A DNA stretch of 64,000 nt from Paraburkholderia lacunae (GCF_003353175.1 NZ_QHKS01000001.1:124001-188000), one strand, 5' to 3'. Positions 8,740 to 17,417 are shown, counted from the stretch's first letter. Numbers and translations: made by a program. The notes: generated by a model from the sequence alone, not told the origin.

Positions 8740-9705
8740 TCAAGCGAGATACTGCGCCAGCTTCGCCAGATCGACGTTGCCGCCGCTCACCACTACGCCC
8801 ACCCGCTTGCCCTTCACCGGGACGATGCCGTTGAGCACTGCGGCCGCGGCAAGGCAGCCCGTCGGCTCGACCACGATCTTCATGCGCTGCGCGAAAAAGC
8901 GCATCGTCTCGACCAACTGCTCGTCGCTGACCGTTTCGATTCGCGCGACCAGCTTCCGGATGATCGCGAACGTGTAGTCGCCGAGATGGGTGGAGGCGGC
9001 GCCGTCGGCGATCGTGCGCGGCGCATCGATATGCACGATCTCGCCGCGCGCGAGCGACTGCTGGCCGTCGTTGCCTGCTTCGGGCTCGATACCGATCACC
9101 GTGCACGCCGGGCTCAAGGCCGCCGCCGACAACGCGCTGCCGCCAAGCAGCCCGCCACCGCCGAGGCAAACGAACAGCATGTCGAGCGGTCCGGTTTCTT
9201 CGATCAGTTCCTTGACCGCCGTGCCCTGCCCCGCGATCACGTGCGGATGGTCGTACGGCGGAATCAGCGTCATGCCGCGCTCTTCGGCGAGCCGCCGGCC
9301 GATCTCTTCGCGACTCTCCGTGTAGCGGTCGTAACCGATCACTTCACCGCCGTAGCCCTTGGTTGCGGCGACTTTGGCGGCGGGCGCGTCATGCGGCATG
9401 ATGATCGTCGCGCGGATGCCGGCGAGGCGCGCCGACAAGGCAATCGCCTGTGCATGATTGCCCGACGAATACGTCAGCACACCTGCTGCGCGCTGCTGCG
9501 CATCGAAATGCGAAATCGCGTTGTAGGCGCCGCGAAACTTGAACGCGCCCATGCGCTGAAAATTTTCACACTTGAAGAACACGGACGCGCCCGTGCGCTC
9601 ATTGAAAGTGCTCGACGTCAGAACGGGAGTGCGGTGTGCGACGCCTTCGAGACGCGCCGCGGCGTCGAGTACGTCGTCGAAAGTGGGGGCGGGAAGCGCT
9701 TGCAT
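8740..9705 (-). CDS. Threo-3-hydroxy-L-aspartate ammonia-lyase / threonine dehydratase-like PLP enzyme
   Basis: A 321-residue fold-type II PLP enzyme of the threonine dehydratase/serine racemase group without the regulatory ACT domain. Seen are NFQRMGAFKFRGAYNAI near residue 50 (lysine binds PLP), YSSGNHAQAIALSA near 78, and CLGGGGLLGG near 182, the phosphate-binding glycine loop. Length and sequence match enzymes annotated as threo-3-hydroxy-L-aspartate ammonia-lyase in Burkholderiales, which deaminate hydroxyaspartate to oxaloacetate; serine racemase or catabolic serine/threonine dehydratase are alternatives. The ATG at 9705 is preferred to an upstream TTG. It stands alone on this strand. 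Confidence 0.82.
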   Translation of the reverse strand: MQALPAPTFDDVLDAAARLEGVAHRTPVLTSSTFNERTGASVFFKCENFQRMGAFKFRGAYNAISHFDAQQRAAGVLTYSSGNHAQAIALSARLAGIRATIIMPHDAPAAKVAATKGYGGEVIGYDRYTESREEIGRRLAEERGMTLIPPYDHPHVIAGQGTAVKELIEETGPLDMLFVCLGGGGLLGGSALSAAALSPACTVIGIEPEAGNDGQQSLARGEIVHIDAPRTIADGAASTHLGDYTFAIIRKLVARIETVSDEQLVETMRFFAQRMKIVVEPTGCLAAAAVLNGIVPVKGKRVGVVVSGGNVDLAKLAQYLA

Positions 9706-9840
9706 CGGCAAAACTCTCCAGAGCGGTGGCTAAACAGCCATTCTCCCAGCTTCGACAACGCTATGGAATGTTACTGCTGTGGCGTGCTGCGGCGGCCTTC
9801 GGCCATCAGGACTGGAGCAGCGTCGTGGCAAAACACAAAC

Positions 9841-9873
9841 GGCGTAACCCGGCAATCAAGCCGGCGTTACGCC
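9841..9873 (-). terminator. Intrinsic terminator
   Basis: GGCGTAAC/GTTACGCC stem with an inner CGGC/GCCG stem. Read on the minus strand it is followed by GTTTGTGTTTTG, so it most likely ends the transcript of the Gly/Tyr-rich protein gene. Confidence 0.65.
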
Positions 9874-9948
9874 GTCAGCAACTCATCGAACAATCAACAG
9901 GCTACGTTAAAGGAACTGTGGGAGCACGAACCACTCTTCCGCACACGA

Positions 9949-10251
9949 TCAGCGACGATAGTAACCATGCCCGTAATAACCGTGGCGGTAATAGCCACGG
10001 TGGTAGTAAGGACCGCCATAGCCGTAATAACCACCCACGACCACAGGCGCCGGCTCGTAATAGACCGGCGGAGCGTAAACCACCGGCGGAGGCGGCGGCG
10101 CGTAATAGACGGGCGGCGGCGCGGCATAAACCGGATAAGCCGGCGCGATTGGAATGCCGATACCGATACCGACGGAAACATGAGCCTGAGCAGCAGTGGC
10201 GAGCCCCACACCGAGTGCTGCGGCAACGACAAACGGAATGATCTTTTTCAC
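9949..10251 (-). CDS. Secreted Pro/Gly/Tyr-rich protein of unknown function
   Basis: A 100-residue protein starting at GTG 10251, chosen because an AGGAG lies seven bases upstream. Residues 1-22 (VKKIIPFVVAAALGVGLATAAQA) form a clear Sec signal peptide ending in AQA. The mature part begins with HVSVGIGIGIP, then has a proline block with PPVYYAPPPPP repeats and a C-terminal tail of Gly-Tyr-His units (GYYGYGG, HGYYGHGYYRR). Such low-complexity proteins are common in Burkholderia and have no assigned role; an envelope or surface location is the most that can be inferred. An imperfect dyad GTAATC-TTT-GATTAC at 10521-10535 lies in its upstream region. Confidence 0.75.
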   Translation of the reverse strand: MKKIIPFVVAAALGVGLATAAQAHVSVGIGIGIPIAPAYPVYAAPPPVYYAPPPPPVVYAPPVYYEPAPVVVGGYYGYGGPYYHRGYYRHGYYGHGYYRR

Positions 10252-10520
10252 TTCTATTCTCCTGACGCGGCCCACTGGGGTCGCCGACTTGCATGCTTTG
10301 CATCCTTTGCATGCTACAAAACCAATGTATCGAAAAAGCCAGCGAGTATCCGTTCACATTTGTTGCAAATTGCAATCGGTAGCAATGGGTCGCAAGCGAC
10401 GCTCGCATGACGCGGCGCAATCGGGTGACGTAGTGGGCTGAAAACCAAGGCGTTAGGCGGGTCCAACGGGGAGCAACAGGCCGCCTTAGGGGTCCCGGCG
10501 CGCCATGCACTGACTTGTCA

Positions 10521-10535
10521 GTAATCTTTGATTAC
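10521..10535. promoter_or_regulatory. Inverted repeat, possible operator
   Basis: GTAATC-TTT-GATTAC, a perfect 6-base dyad in an otherwise AT-rich pocket 270 bases upstream of the GTG start at 10251. No promoter boxes could be fixed around it. Confidence 0.3.
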
Positions 10536-10565
10536 AAATTAGCTTCAATCCTGACGGCCCAGATG

Positions 10566-10599
10566 AAAAAATGCCCGGCGCAAGCGCACCGGGCATTTC
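10566..10599 (-). terminator. Intrinsic terminator of the 53-residue protein gene
   Basis: On the minus strand AATGCCCGG/CCGGGCATT with an inner GCG/CGC stem is followed by TTTTTT. It sits 23 bases past the stop of the small gene at 10622-10783. Confidence 0.85.
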
Positions 10600-10621
10600 T
10601 TACTTCGAGCGGGCGACGCTA

Positions 10622-10783
10622 TCAGCCTACTTTCACATAGGCGAATTCTCTGGAGACGTTGGGTGGGACGTATGCGCCGCTAATGCGCACGCGAGGGGTC
10701 AAGCGCTTCTTCTGATCCCACCAGCGACGGCGCTGCGAGTGCGTCAAGAACCGCAAGTGCTTTCGGTAAGAAAAAATATTCAT
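10622..10783 (-). CDS. Small basic protein, 53 residues, function unknown
   Basis: A short gene that standard length cut-offs would miss. It reads MNIFSYRKHLRFLTHSQRRR, continues with WWDQKKRLTP and ends EFAYVKVG. Support comes from the signals around it: a near-perfect ribosome binding site GGGAGGT six bases upstream of the ATG at 10783, and a strong intrinsic terminator at 10566-10599. Composition is very basic (Arg/Lys/His about 17 of 53) with two adjacent tryptophans; no signal peptide or membrane segment is visible. Nucleic-acid or ribosome binding is possible from charge alone, but no family was recognised. Confidence 0.65.
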   Translation of the reverse strand: MNIFSYRKHLRFLTHSQRRRWWDQKKRLTPRVRISGAYVPPNVSREFAYVKVG

Positions 10784-11026
10784 CGTTACCTCCCGAATCT
10801 GACTGCGAGACGAAAAACCCAGAACTGCAACGGCCCAACCGAATCATCAGGAAATTGTGAGCAGTTTTTGAGCCCGCGGGGCGCGCATCGCCGGATGACC
10901 GGCCGGCCGCGCCATATCACGCGCAAACTGATCTGAGGAAAGCGGTCGCCCGGCCGCGCCACCGGCGGGCGGATGCGCGATACTTCAGCTTTCCCGTTTC
11001 ACATGTCTCATCTGGAGCAGGCAACC
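10784..11026 (+). other. Intergenic region between the divergent small gene and the DUF2520 gene
   Basis: About 240 bases with promoters for both directions presumably inside, but no box pair stands out. GGCCGGCCGCGCC-type GC stretches near 10910 and 10950 are imperfect repeats. No further gene seen. Confidence 0.3.
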
Positions 11027-11947
11027 ATGTCCCAGCCCTCTCTGCCGCGTCTCGGTTTCATCGGTGCGGGCCGGCTCGCGCGATGTCTCGCGCACGGCTT
11101 CTCTCGCGCCGGCTATCCGGTCACGGCGGTGGCAAGCCGCACGGTAGCCTCGTCCAACCGGCTCGCCAGTCAAATCCAGCATTGCGCGGCATTCGACGAT
11201 CCGCAACAGGCCGTCGACGCCGCCGATATCATCTTTCTAGCTGTTCCCGATGACAGTATCGGTACGACAGCACACACATTGCGTTTCGTCTCTCCCGCCA
11301 AAGCACTCGTTCATTGCAGCGGCGCCTCGCCGGTCGAATTGCTGACGCCGGCGCGCGACCAGGGTGCTGCGATCGGTGGATTTCATCCACTGTACCTGTT
11401 TAGCGGCGATCTCGCCGATCTGGAACGCATCGCCGGTTGCTCGGTCACGATCGAGGCCGACGGCGCGCTCAAGGAAGCGCTGACGGCGCTGGCTGTCGCG
11501 TTGCGCTGCCACCCGCTATCGATCCCGGCAGGCGGGCGCATGCTATATCACGCCGCCGCGCACTACGCGGCCAGTTTCGCGCTGTGCAGCCTCGCCGAAT
11601 GTGTCGCGCTGTGGCGCACGCTGGGTTTTGCGGAAGACGACGCGCTGCGCGCCCTGTTGCCGATGCTGGCCGGCACGATCGAAACCGCTCGCGACAAGGG
11701 CCTGCCGAATGCGCTGGCGGGTCCGGTATCGCGCGGCGACACCGGTGTCGTGGAAAAGCAGTTGGCGCTGCTGGAAGGTCTGGGCGGCGATCATGCCGCG
11801 CTGTACGGTTTGCTGTCCCGGCGCGCAGTGGGACTGGCGGAGCGGCGCACCACGCCGCCTGCTGCGATCGACGCGATCGCCGAGGCCGTCGAAGAATCTC
11901 TCAGCCGTTCGCTGAATCAGGCCGCAGCAGGTGCAAGCGTCAAGTAA
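11027..11947 (+). CDS. Rossmann-like / DUF2520 domain dehydrogenase
   Basis: A 306-residue protein with an N-terminal NAD(P)-binding Rossmann domain (LGFIGAGRLARCLAHGFSRAGY, residues 8-29, GxGxxx pattern) and an all-helical C-terminal DUF2520 domain from about residue 145. The architecture resembles pyrroline-5-carboxylate reductase and 6-phosphogluconate dehydrogenase, and such proteins are often annotated as F420-dependent NADP oxidoreductases; the substrate is unknown. ATG 11027 (MSQPSLPRLGF) fits the GGAGCAGG just upstream better than ATG 11003. The EthD-like gene follows 77 bases downstream and may share the transcript. Confidence 0.8.
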   Translation: MSQPSLPRLGFIGAGRLARCLAHGFSRAGYPVTAVASRTVASSNRLASQIQHCAAFDDPQQAVDAADIIFLAVPDDSIGTTAHTLRFVSPAKALVHCSGASPVELLTPARDQGAAIGGFHPLYLFSGDLADLERIAGCSVTIEADGALKEALTALAVALRCHPLSIPAGGRMLYHAAAHYAASFALCSLAECVALWRTLGFAEDDALRALLPMLAGTIETARDKGLPNALAGPVSRGDTGVVEKQLALLEGLGGDHAALYGLLSRRAVGLAERRTTPPAAIDAIAEAVEESLSRSLNQAAAGASVK

Positions 11948-12024
11948 GCCGTGATAATGTGACGACCGGCGCCGCGCGCAATCCGCAGGCGCCGCGCATC
12001 GGGACCAACAGACGAGAACGCACA

Positions 12025-12345
12025 ATGATCAAGGTCAGCATCCTCTATCCGTACCGGGAAAACGGCCACTTCGACGTGGACTATTACTGCGCCACGCACA
12101 TGCCGCTTGCGGCCAGGCTGTTCGGGCTGTCGCTCAAGGGTTGGTCGGTCGACGTCGGCATCAACGCCGGGCCGCCGGGCACGCCGCCGCCGTATGTCGC
12201 CGCGGGACATTTCCTGTTCGACAGCCTGGACGACTTCTACACGGTCTTCAAGCCGGCTTCGGAGCAGTTGGTCGCCGACATTCCCAATTACACGGACGGC
12301 GGCAACGGCACGATTCTGATCAGCGAGATCAAGATTTCGCGGTAA
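12025..12345 (+). CDS. EthD family protein
   Basis: A 106-residue ferredoxin-like alpha/beta dimeric-barrel protein of the EthD family. The start MIKVSILYPYRENGHFDVDYYCATHMPLAARLFG and the closing GHFLFDSLDDFYTVFKPASEQLVADIPNYTD follow the family pattern. EthD was named for a gene needed for ethyl tert-butyl ether degradation, but most homologues, including this one, have no established reaction. No close degradative gene is present; the upstream partner is the DUF2520 dehydrogenase. Confidence 0.82.
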   Translation: MIKVSILYPYRENGHFDVDYYCATHMPLAARLFGLSLKGWSVDVGINAGPPGTPPPYVAAGHFLFDSLDDFYTVFKPASEQLVADIPNYTDGGNGTILISEIKISR

Positions 12346-12543
12346 TTCGCGGCTCGACGATCCGCTTTGCCTGAACACTGAACACCGAACACCACGCTAT
12401 TGCTTCACCGCGCCACCGCTTGGGACACGCCTGCCCCGCGGATACGGCGCATGAAAGCCCAATGAACATGCCGGCGCGCCAATCGGTCAGCGCCGGCAAC
12501 CGGCGGCCGATCGCGGCCGTCATCAGAAGGATAAGGACACGAG

Positions 12544-13107
12544 ATGTTTGGCGATATCGCCCGTTTTCTGCTCAATACCGTTTTTACGCTGTTCGGCGCC
12601 GCGCTGCTGCTGCGCGCATGGCTGCAAGTCGTGCGCATGCCGCCGTACAACCCTGTGACGAACGCGGTGCTGCAAGCCACCAACTGGATCGTGCTGCCGC
12701 TGCGGCGCATCCTGCCGAGCACGCGCAATCTCGACTGGGCGAGCATCGTCGCGGCCCTGATCGCCGCGATCGTCTATGTGGTGCTGATGGTGTGGCTCAC
12801 CGGCGCCGATCCGCTCACGCTGTTGCCGACCTTGCTGATCGTCGCAGTGCTGACGCTCATCAAATGGGCGCTCAACCTGATCATCTGGCTGACGATCCTG
12901 ATGGCGCTGCTGTCGTGGCTCAATCCGCGCTCGCCCGCCATGCCGATTCTGTATCAGCTCACCGCGCCGTTCCTGAATCCGCTGCGCCGCGTGGTGCCGC
13001 AACTCGGCGGTATCGACCTGTCGCCGATTCTGCTGTTTGTGATTGTGCAGGTACTGTTGATGGTAGTGACGCGCGCCGCCGTTCAGTTGACTTACTTCGT
13101 GATCTGA
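12544..13107 (+). CDS. YggT family membrane protein
   Basis: A 187-residue integral membrane protein made of two YggT repeats. Each repeat has two hydrophobic helices and ends in a conserved loop: RMPPYNPVTNAVLQATNWIVLPLRRILP near residues 34-61, and LNPRSPAMPILYQLTAPFLNPLRRVVP near 120-146. YggT proteins are linked to osmotic stress and cell-division or membrane organisation in other bacteria, but the mechanism is not settled. AAGGATAAGGAC precedes the ATG at 12544. tRNA-Gly lies 87 bases downstream. Confidence 0.88.
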   Translation: MFGDIARFLLNTVFTLFGAALLLRAWLQVVRMPPYNPVTNAVLQATNWIVLPLRRILPSTRNLDWASIVAALIAAIVYVVLMVWLTGADPLTLLPTLLIVAVLTLIKWALNLIIWLTILMALLSWLNPRSPAMPILYQLTAPFLNPLRRVVPQLGGIDLSPILLFVIVQVLLMVVTRAAVQLTYFVI

Positions 13108-13193
13108 AAAGGCGCTCAGCGTGTAGTAGGGACCCGGGTGGCAGCAACGCGATTTGCGCAAACCACCCGTTCCCGAGTAAAATTGTGCGCTCT

Positions 13194-13267
13194 GCGGGCG
13201 TCGTATAATGGTAATACCCTAGCTTCCCAAGCTAGAGCCGTGGGTTCGATTCCCATCGCCCGCTCCA
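13194..13267 (+). tRNA. tRNA-Gly (anticodon CCC)
   Basis: The cloverleaf can be folded by eye: acceptor GCGGGCG/CGCCCGC, anticodon arm CTAGC-TTCCCAA-GCTAG with CCC in the loop, T arm with GGTTCGATTCC, and an encoded CCA end. It reads GGG glycine codons. Length 74 bases with CCA. Confidence 0.95.
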
Positions 13268-13470
13268 GATGCTTTCCAGGTTAGGCGGTTCCTGCCGATT
13301 GGCCAGGCCGCATAGCAGAAATAGCGAGAAATAGAGAAGGTATCTGCCCAGCCGCACTGCCCTCCTGCTGCATGTATCTCCGCTCGTCGTCCCAAGAAGT
13401 GAGTTGAGTTGCGCGAAAGCGCGCTGAACGATGCCACATTCAATGCGCCAATCGCCGCGCAAACTCGCAC

Positions 13471-13947
13471 TTACTTTGTCACCTTCTCCACAGCCTTGAT
13501 GAGCTTGAATTGGCCTTTGTCCAAGGCGTAGTAGTACGTGCCGCTGCCTGACTCGTTCCTGCTTCCGTGAACCACGATCAACCGGCTGTTGCGCCGGAAC
13601 TCGATCGGCTCCTGAACATTCACGTCCCAGCAGCACACAGTGAAAGGCACCCACGTGACATGACCGGTTTTCGCATCGATTGCCACGCTCGACAAGCAGG
13701 ACGCCCCGCAGCCCCAGCTTGCCAGCACATAATGTCCGGCGAAATTCGGCTTCTGATGACTGGCCTCGCGGATACGGGTTGCGTATTCCTTGTCGTCCAC
13801 GGAGACGAGCCGCACCTTTGCCGCTTTGCCGGAAAACGTGCCGCCGCCCGGAAAATCCTCGAGGCGCGGCATATTCGCATCAACAGCGCGCGCGGCATTC
13901 AAACAGCAGATCGCGGAAATAAAGCCTATCCATAGAAACTTTCGCAT
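13471..13947 (-). CDS. Conserved secreted protein of unknown function
   Basis: A 158-residue protein with a Sec signal peptide (MRKFLWIGFISAICCLNAARA, cleavage near residue 21). The mature part contains HQKPNFAGHYVLASWGCGASC and a second Cys pair in VCCWDVN, giving four or more cysteines suited to periplasmic disulfides, and ends in a beta-rich segment TYYYALDKGQFKLIK. Similar small secreted proteins occur in Burkholderia and Xanthomonas without a known role. It stands alone between tRNA-Gly and trmB; the ATG start at 13947 is the only reasonable one. Confidence 0.75.
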   Translation of the reverse strand: MRKFLWIGFISAICCLNAARAVDANMPRLEDFPGGGTFSGKAAKVRLVSVDDKEYATRIREASHQKPNFAGHYVLASWGCGASCLSSVAIDAKTGHVTWVPFTVCCWDVNVQEPIEFRRNSRLIVVHGSRNESGSGTYYYALDKGQFKLIKAVEKVTK

Positions 13948-14276
13948 TTTTCAATACCAGTCAGGTCTTTCCCAAAATGCCCGAGCCGATGCCGCAGACC
14001 GTCTATTCCGAGCCGCTCTTCGAGCCATCCGCCGTCTGGACGCACCCTTTTCGGTTGTGCTACCTTACGCGCACTTGCAACGCCCGCTCCACCTTCTGCT
14101 GAGCTTTCAGCTGAATCCAGCACGAGCCGCCTCCATGAAGGCGGCTTTTTTGTAGTGGCGGCGATCTGGCGTAGCGTCCTGTGCGAGCGGCGGCCCATGC
14201 CGCATGACCGCGCGGACCGCGCCTCACGGCACGCCATGCAGCCTCGAAGCCCCTCACCCTTGTAGCAGCATCGACG
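13948..14276 (+). other. Intergenic region with possible small RNA
   Basis: About 330 bases upstream of trmB without a protein gene. It contains a small hairpin GCTGAGCTTTCAGC at about 14096-14109 and a strong plus-strand terminator at 14125-14152. A terminator placed 125 bases before a start codon points to a short independent transcript or an attenuated leader. Confidence 0.4.
14125..14152 (+). terminator. Intrinsic terminator upstream of trmB
   Basis: AGCCGCC/GGCGGCT stem, loop TCCATGAA, followed by TTTTTTG on the plus strand. No protein gene on that strand lies directly before it. Confidence 0.8.
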
Positions 14277-15056
14277 ATGATCCACGATCCAAACGACGCC
14301 GGCCTGCCGGACAACCTCCCGCCGACCAGTGAAACCGAAGGCGAACCCGCCGGCCACGACACCCCCACGGAGGAAGCGCTGCATCGGCGCCGCATTCGCA
14401 GCTTTGTCACACGCGCCGGCCGCGTATCGACCGGCCAGCGCCGCGCGATGGATGAACTCGGTCCGCGTTTCGTCGTGCCGTTCACGCCGCAGCAGCCCGA
14501 CTGGAACAGCGTGTTCGGCCGCGCGGCGCCGCGCGTGCTGGAAATCGGTTTCGGAATGGGCGCGACCACCGCGGAAATCGCCTCGCATCGTCCGGACGAC
14601 GATTTTCTGGGCGTCGAAGTGCACGAGCCGGGGGTCGGCGCGCTGCTCAAGCTGATGGGCGAGCAAGGCTTGTCGAACATCCGCATCATTCAGCACGATG
14701 CCGTCGAAGTGCTCGAACAGATGATCGCCCCGGACAGCCTCGACGGCGTGCACATCTTCTTTCCGGACCCGTGGCACAAGGCGCGCCACCACAAGCGCCG
14801 GCTGATCCAGCCGAAGTTCGTCGCCCTGCTCGTCTCGCGTCTGAAGCCGGGCGCGTATCTGCATTGCGCAACCGACTGGCAGAACTACGCCGAACAGATG
14901 CTCGAAGTGCTGGGCGGCGAGCCCGCGCTGAAAAACTCCGCCGATGGCTACGCGCCGCGCCCCGAATACCGGCCGGTAACGAAGTTCGAGCGCCGCGGGC
15001 TGCGGCTCGGACACGGCGTGTGGGATCTGGTCTTCAGGAAATGCGGCGCGGCGTAA
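14277..15056 (+). CDS. trmB: tRNA (guanine-N7-)-methyltransferase
   Basis: A 259-residue TrmB, which methylates G46 in the variable loop of tRNAs using S-adenosylmethionine. Motifs are [15 protein letters not shown] near residue 85 (SAM site), [15 protein letters not shown], and the hallmark [23 protein letters not shown] near residue 158; the C-terminal [19 protein letters not shown] also fits. The first 60 residues, rich in Pro/Glu, are an extension that is poorly conserved. A 16-base perfect inverted repeat from an IS fragment lies 53 bases past the stop and may serve as its terminator. Confidence 0.95.
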   Translation: MIHDPNDAGLPDNLPPTSETEGEPAGHDTPTEEALHRRRIRSFVTRAGRVSTGQRRAMDELGPRFVVPFTPQQPDWNSVFGRAAPRVLEIGFGMGATTAEIASHRPDDDFLGVEVHEPGVGALLKLMGEQGLSNIRIIQHDAVEVLEQMIAPDSLDGVHIFFPDPWHKARHHKRRLIQPKFVALLVSRLKPGAYLHCATDWQNYAEQMLEVLGGEPALKNSADGYAPRPEYRPVTKFERRGLRLGHGVWDLVFRKCGAA

Positions 15057-15108
15057 CAACGCTAGATAACGCGTTGGCCAAAGAAAAAAGTCCGCAATTC
15101 GTCAACTG

Positions 15109-15248
15109 CACCCCAAAGGTTGGACACCGGTCCAACCTTTGGGGTGTTTTTCATGACGAAGTACAGCGATCTGTTGAAGCTCAAGTTGGTGAAGCAGTAC
15201 TTGGTTAGCGGCGTCGGAACGCGAGAGCATGCTGATCGACACAGCTAA
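15109..15248 (+). mobile_element. IS3-family insertion sequence, left-end fragment
   Basis: The fragment begins with TGCACCCCAAAGGTTGGACA, which looks like an IS3-group terminal repeat, contains a perfect 16-base hairpin (15110-15125 with 15130-15145), and then runs straight into the first 31 codons of an OrfA-like transposase. Nothing of the rest of the element is present. It lies between the converging trmB and uppP genes, so the insertion harmed neither. Confidence 0.6.
15153..15248 (+). pseudogene. IS3-type OrfA transposase, N-terminal remnant
   Basis: Thirty-one codons starting MTKYSDLLKLKLVKQYLVSG, the beginning of the helix-turn-helix of IS3-family OrfA proteins (about 90-100 residues when complete), then the frame is cut and stops at 15246. 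The reading ends five bases before the uppP stop codon on the other strand. Confidence 0.6.
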
Positions 15249-15252
15249 AAGC

Positions 15253-16089
15253 TCAGTCCGTCCAGCTCAACGCTCCGCTGTAGCCCACCAGCAGAACCAA
15301 CAGCCCGAAGCCGATGCGATACCACGCGAACGCGGTGAAGTCGTGCGCGGCAATATAGCGCAGCAGCCAGCGCACGCATGCGAAAGCGCTGACGAAGGCG
15401 GCCACGAAGCCGAGCGCAAAGCTGCTGAGCGCGTCCGTAGAGAGCACGTGCCAGCTTTTGTAGAGCTCGTAAGCCGTAGCGCCGAAAATGATCGGAATCG
15501 CGAGGAAGAATGAAAACTCCGTGGCGACACGCCGGTCGAGGCCGAACAGCATCCCGCCGATAATCGTCGCGCCCGAGCGCGACGTGCCCGGAATCAGCGC
15601 GAAACATTGAGCGAGACCGACTTTCAACGCGTCCAGTGGGGTCAAATCATCGACGCTGTGCACGCGCGCCGCGGCGCCGCCGCCCGCGCGTTGCCGCGCC
15701 TCCGCCCACAGGATCGCCACGCCGCCCACCACCAGCGCGAACGCGACCGGCACTGGAGAAAACAGCGCCGCCTTGATGGCCGTTTCGAACAGCAACCCGA
15801 GCACGACCGCCGGAATCGTCGCGATGACCACGTTCAGCGCGAAGCGGCGCGCGTCGGGCCGGCTCGGCAAGCCGGTTATCACGCTGCCGATACGGCGGCG
15901 AAATTCCCAGCAGACGGCCAGAATCGCGCCGAGCTGGATCACGACATCGAACGTTGTCGCGTGTTCGTCGGTGAAATCGAGCAGACTGCCGACGACGATC
16001 AGATGGCCGGTGCTCGACACCGGCAAAAACTCCGTCAACCCTTCGACGACGCCCAGAATCAGCGCCTTGCACGCTATTAGCCAATCCAT
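15253..16089 (-). CDS. uppP: Undecaprenyl-diphosphatase
   Basis: A 278-residue polytopic membrane enzyme of the BacA/UppP family. It dephosphorylates undecaprenyl diphosphate at the periplasmic face to recycle the lipid carrier for peptidoglycan and other envelope polymers, and confers bacitracin tolerance. The two catalytic motifs are present: [16 protein letters not shown] near residues 17-32 and [13 protein letters not shown] near 168-180, with about eight hydrophobic helices. Start ATG 16089; no operon partner is evident, the next gene upstream on this strand begins 670 bases away. Confidence 0.95.
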   Translation of the reverse strand: MDWLIACKALILGVVEGLTEFLPVSSTGHLIVVGSLLDFTDEHATTFDVVIQLGAILAVCWEFRRRIGSVITGLPSRPDARRFALNVVIATIPAVVLGLLFETAIKAALFSPVPVAFALVVGGVAILWAEARQRAGGGAAARVHSVDDLTPLDALKVGLAQCFALIPGTSRSGATIIGGMLFGLDRRVATEFSFFLAIPIIFGATAYELYKSWHVLSTDALSSFALGFVAAFVSAFACVRWLLRYIAAHDFTAFAWYRIGFGLLVLLVGYSGALSWTD

Positions 16090-16165
16090 CCTTGACCCTC
16101 ATCGCTGTAGATAGTCGAAGCAGGGCCAGCGATGCAGCGCGCGGCCCCGCCGGCCGCACGCGCCG

Positions 16166-16759
16166 TCATTTCTCGACGATTTGCACGCGTATGCCGTTTG
16201 TAAGGATGGTGATTGTACCGGGTTCGTAGTTCACGCCGGCGAATTGCAGCTGTTCGGGTTTGAAGGTGTAGATGGGATAGTTGGTCAGCAACTGCGTGGC
16301 GAGCAGCGCGGCGGCGGCATTGATCTGTTGCGTGTAAGCCTGCGCCTGGCCGCTCACGCTCACGTTGTCGACGTTCGGCGACTTCAGCACGACCGACTTG
16401 CTGGCGGCGTCGTAGGCCAGTTCGCTCGACAGCGTGAATACGCCGTCGACCGGCTGCTGCATGAACGGGCTGGCGAGCCGCGCATCGAGCTTCACCGACA
16501 CGCGGTTGGCGTCCGGCAGAAAGCCCACGACCGGATTCATCAGCGCGACATCGAACACCTGCGAAACCGTGCGCCGATACGGAAATTTGCGTTGCACCGC
16601 GTCCTGCACCTGCTGCTGCGAGAACGTGTAATGCGACGGGATGAACGGAAAAATCGACGTCGCGCAGGCGCTCAGCGACATCGTGATACCCATCGCCGTG
16701 CAGCCTGTCAGCGCTGCTAGCAGGAAGCGGCGCCGGGCCGGCGCAGCGAATCGAGTCAT
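16166..16759 (-). CDS. DUF1439 domain lipoprotein
   Basis: A 197-residue predicted lipoprotein. The ATG at 16759 has AGGAG seven bases upstream and gives an N-terminus RFAAPARRRFLLAALTGCTA with a basic RRRF stretch, a hydrophobic core and a lipobox LSAC near residue 32, so the mature protein would be acylated. The remainder (HYTFSQQQVQDAVQRKFPYRRTVSQVFDVALMNP ... QPVDGVFTLSSELAYDA) matches DUF1439 / YceB-like lipoproteins, thought to bind a hydrophobic ligand in the envelope. The cysteine-cluster gene lies just upstream on the same strand. Confidence 0.8.
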   Translation of the reverse strand: MTRFAAPARRRFLLAALTGCTAMGITMSLSACATSIFPFIPSHYTFSQQQVQDAVQRKFPYRRTVSQVFDVALMNPVVGFLPDANRVSVKLDARLASPFMQQPVDGVFTLSSELAYDAASKSVVLKSPNVDNVSVSGQAQAYTQQINAAAALLATQLLTNYPIYTFKPEQLQFAGVNYEPGTITILTNGIRVQIVEK

Positions 16760-16838
16760 GCGAAATCTCCTGTGGATGCCTTCTCGAGCATGCGTTTGCG
16801 TTGTGCAGGATTGCGTGGCTGCGTGCTCCCGCGTCGTA

Positions 16839-17213
16839 CTACTGGCTGCGCATTGCCGGTCGAGTTTGCGTTTCAAGTTGGGTGAGCCACGCGAGCGCTT
16901 CTTCGCGGTTCGTGCCGCACATGTCCATCTGCGGTTGCAAGCCGGAACAGCACGCCGGACGTTCTGGCTGGCCGAAGATAGCGCAGCGCAAATCGTCGCC
17001 GAGCTGCACGCAGCGCACGCCCGCCGGCTTGCCGTGCGGCATACCCGGAATCGGACTCGAAATCGACGGCGCGATACAGCACGCGCCGCAATCGGGACGG
17101 CACGCGTGACCGTCCACGTGAAACGGAGACTCGCGCTTCACGACGTTGTTCGCCCCGCTTTTCACCCCGCTTGTCTCCCAATCGCTCACGACACTTTTCC
17201 TGAACTCGAACAT
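16839..17213 (-). CDS. YkgJ family cysteine-cluster protein
   Basis: A 124-residue protein with the CxxxCxxCC cluster (CRPDCGACC, about residues 42-50) and further cysteines in GVRCVQL, LRCAIF and ACCSG, the pattern of the YkgJ/UPF0153 zinc- or iron-chelating family. The function is unknown. The start at ATG 17213 (MFEFRKSV) is a choice: the frame is open further upstream but that part is not conserved-looking, and no strong ribosome binding site marks either. It runs toward the DUF1439 gene with an 79-base gap and may share its message. Confidence 0.72.
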   Translation of the reverse strand: MFEFRKSVVSDWETSGVKSGANNVVKRESPFHVDGHACRPDCGACCIAPSISSPIPGMPHGKPAGVRCVQLGDDLRCAIFGQPERPACCSGLQPQMDMCGTNREEALAWLTQLETQTRPAMRSQ

Positions 17214-17417
17214 GTGCGGCACATCACCAAGACCCGCATTGTGCCATCGCCTCACATGCGACCTTTTTACACAATCTGACCTACGAGGGCTCACGTAAAC
17301 TCGACGCATACGAAAGGCCACGCTCAAGAGGCGCCCGCGCTGTCCGATCCGGTCCGGTATCTTGCCAGGGCGCCGGCTCCTGCCTCTTCCACGGTGGCCG
17401 TCAGACCCGAGCCTCTC

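Noticed and set aside
8698..10410. 570-codon plus-strand frame spanning the dehydratase and downstream gap
   Set aside because: Antisense of the PLP enzyme plus non-coding DNA; no recognisable domain.
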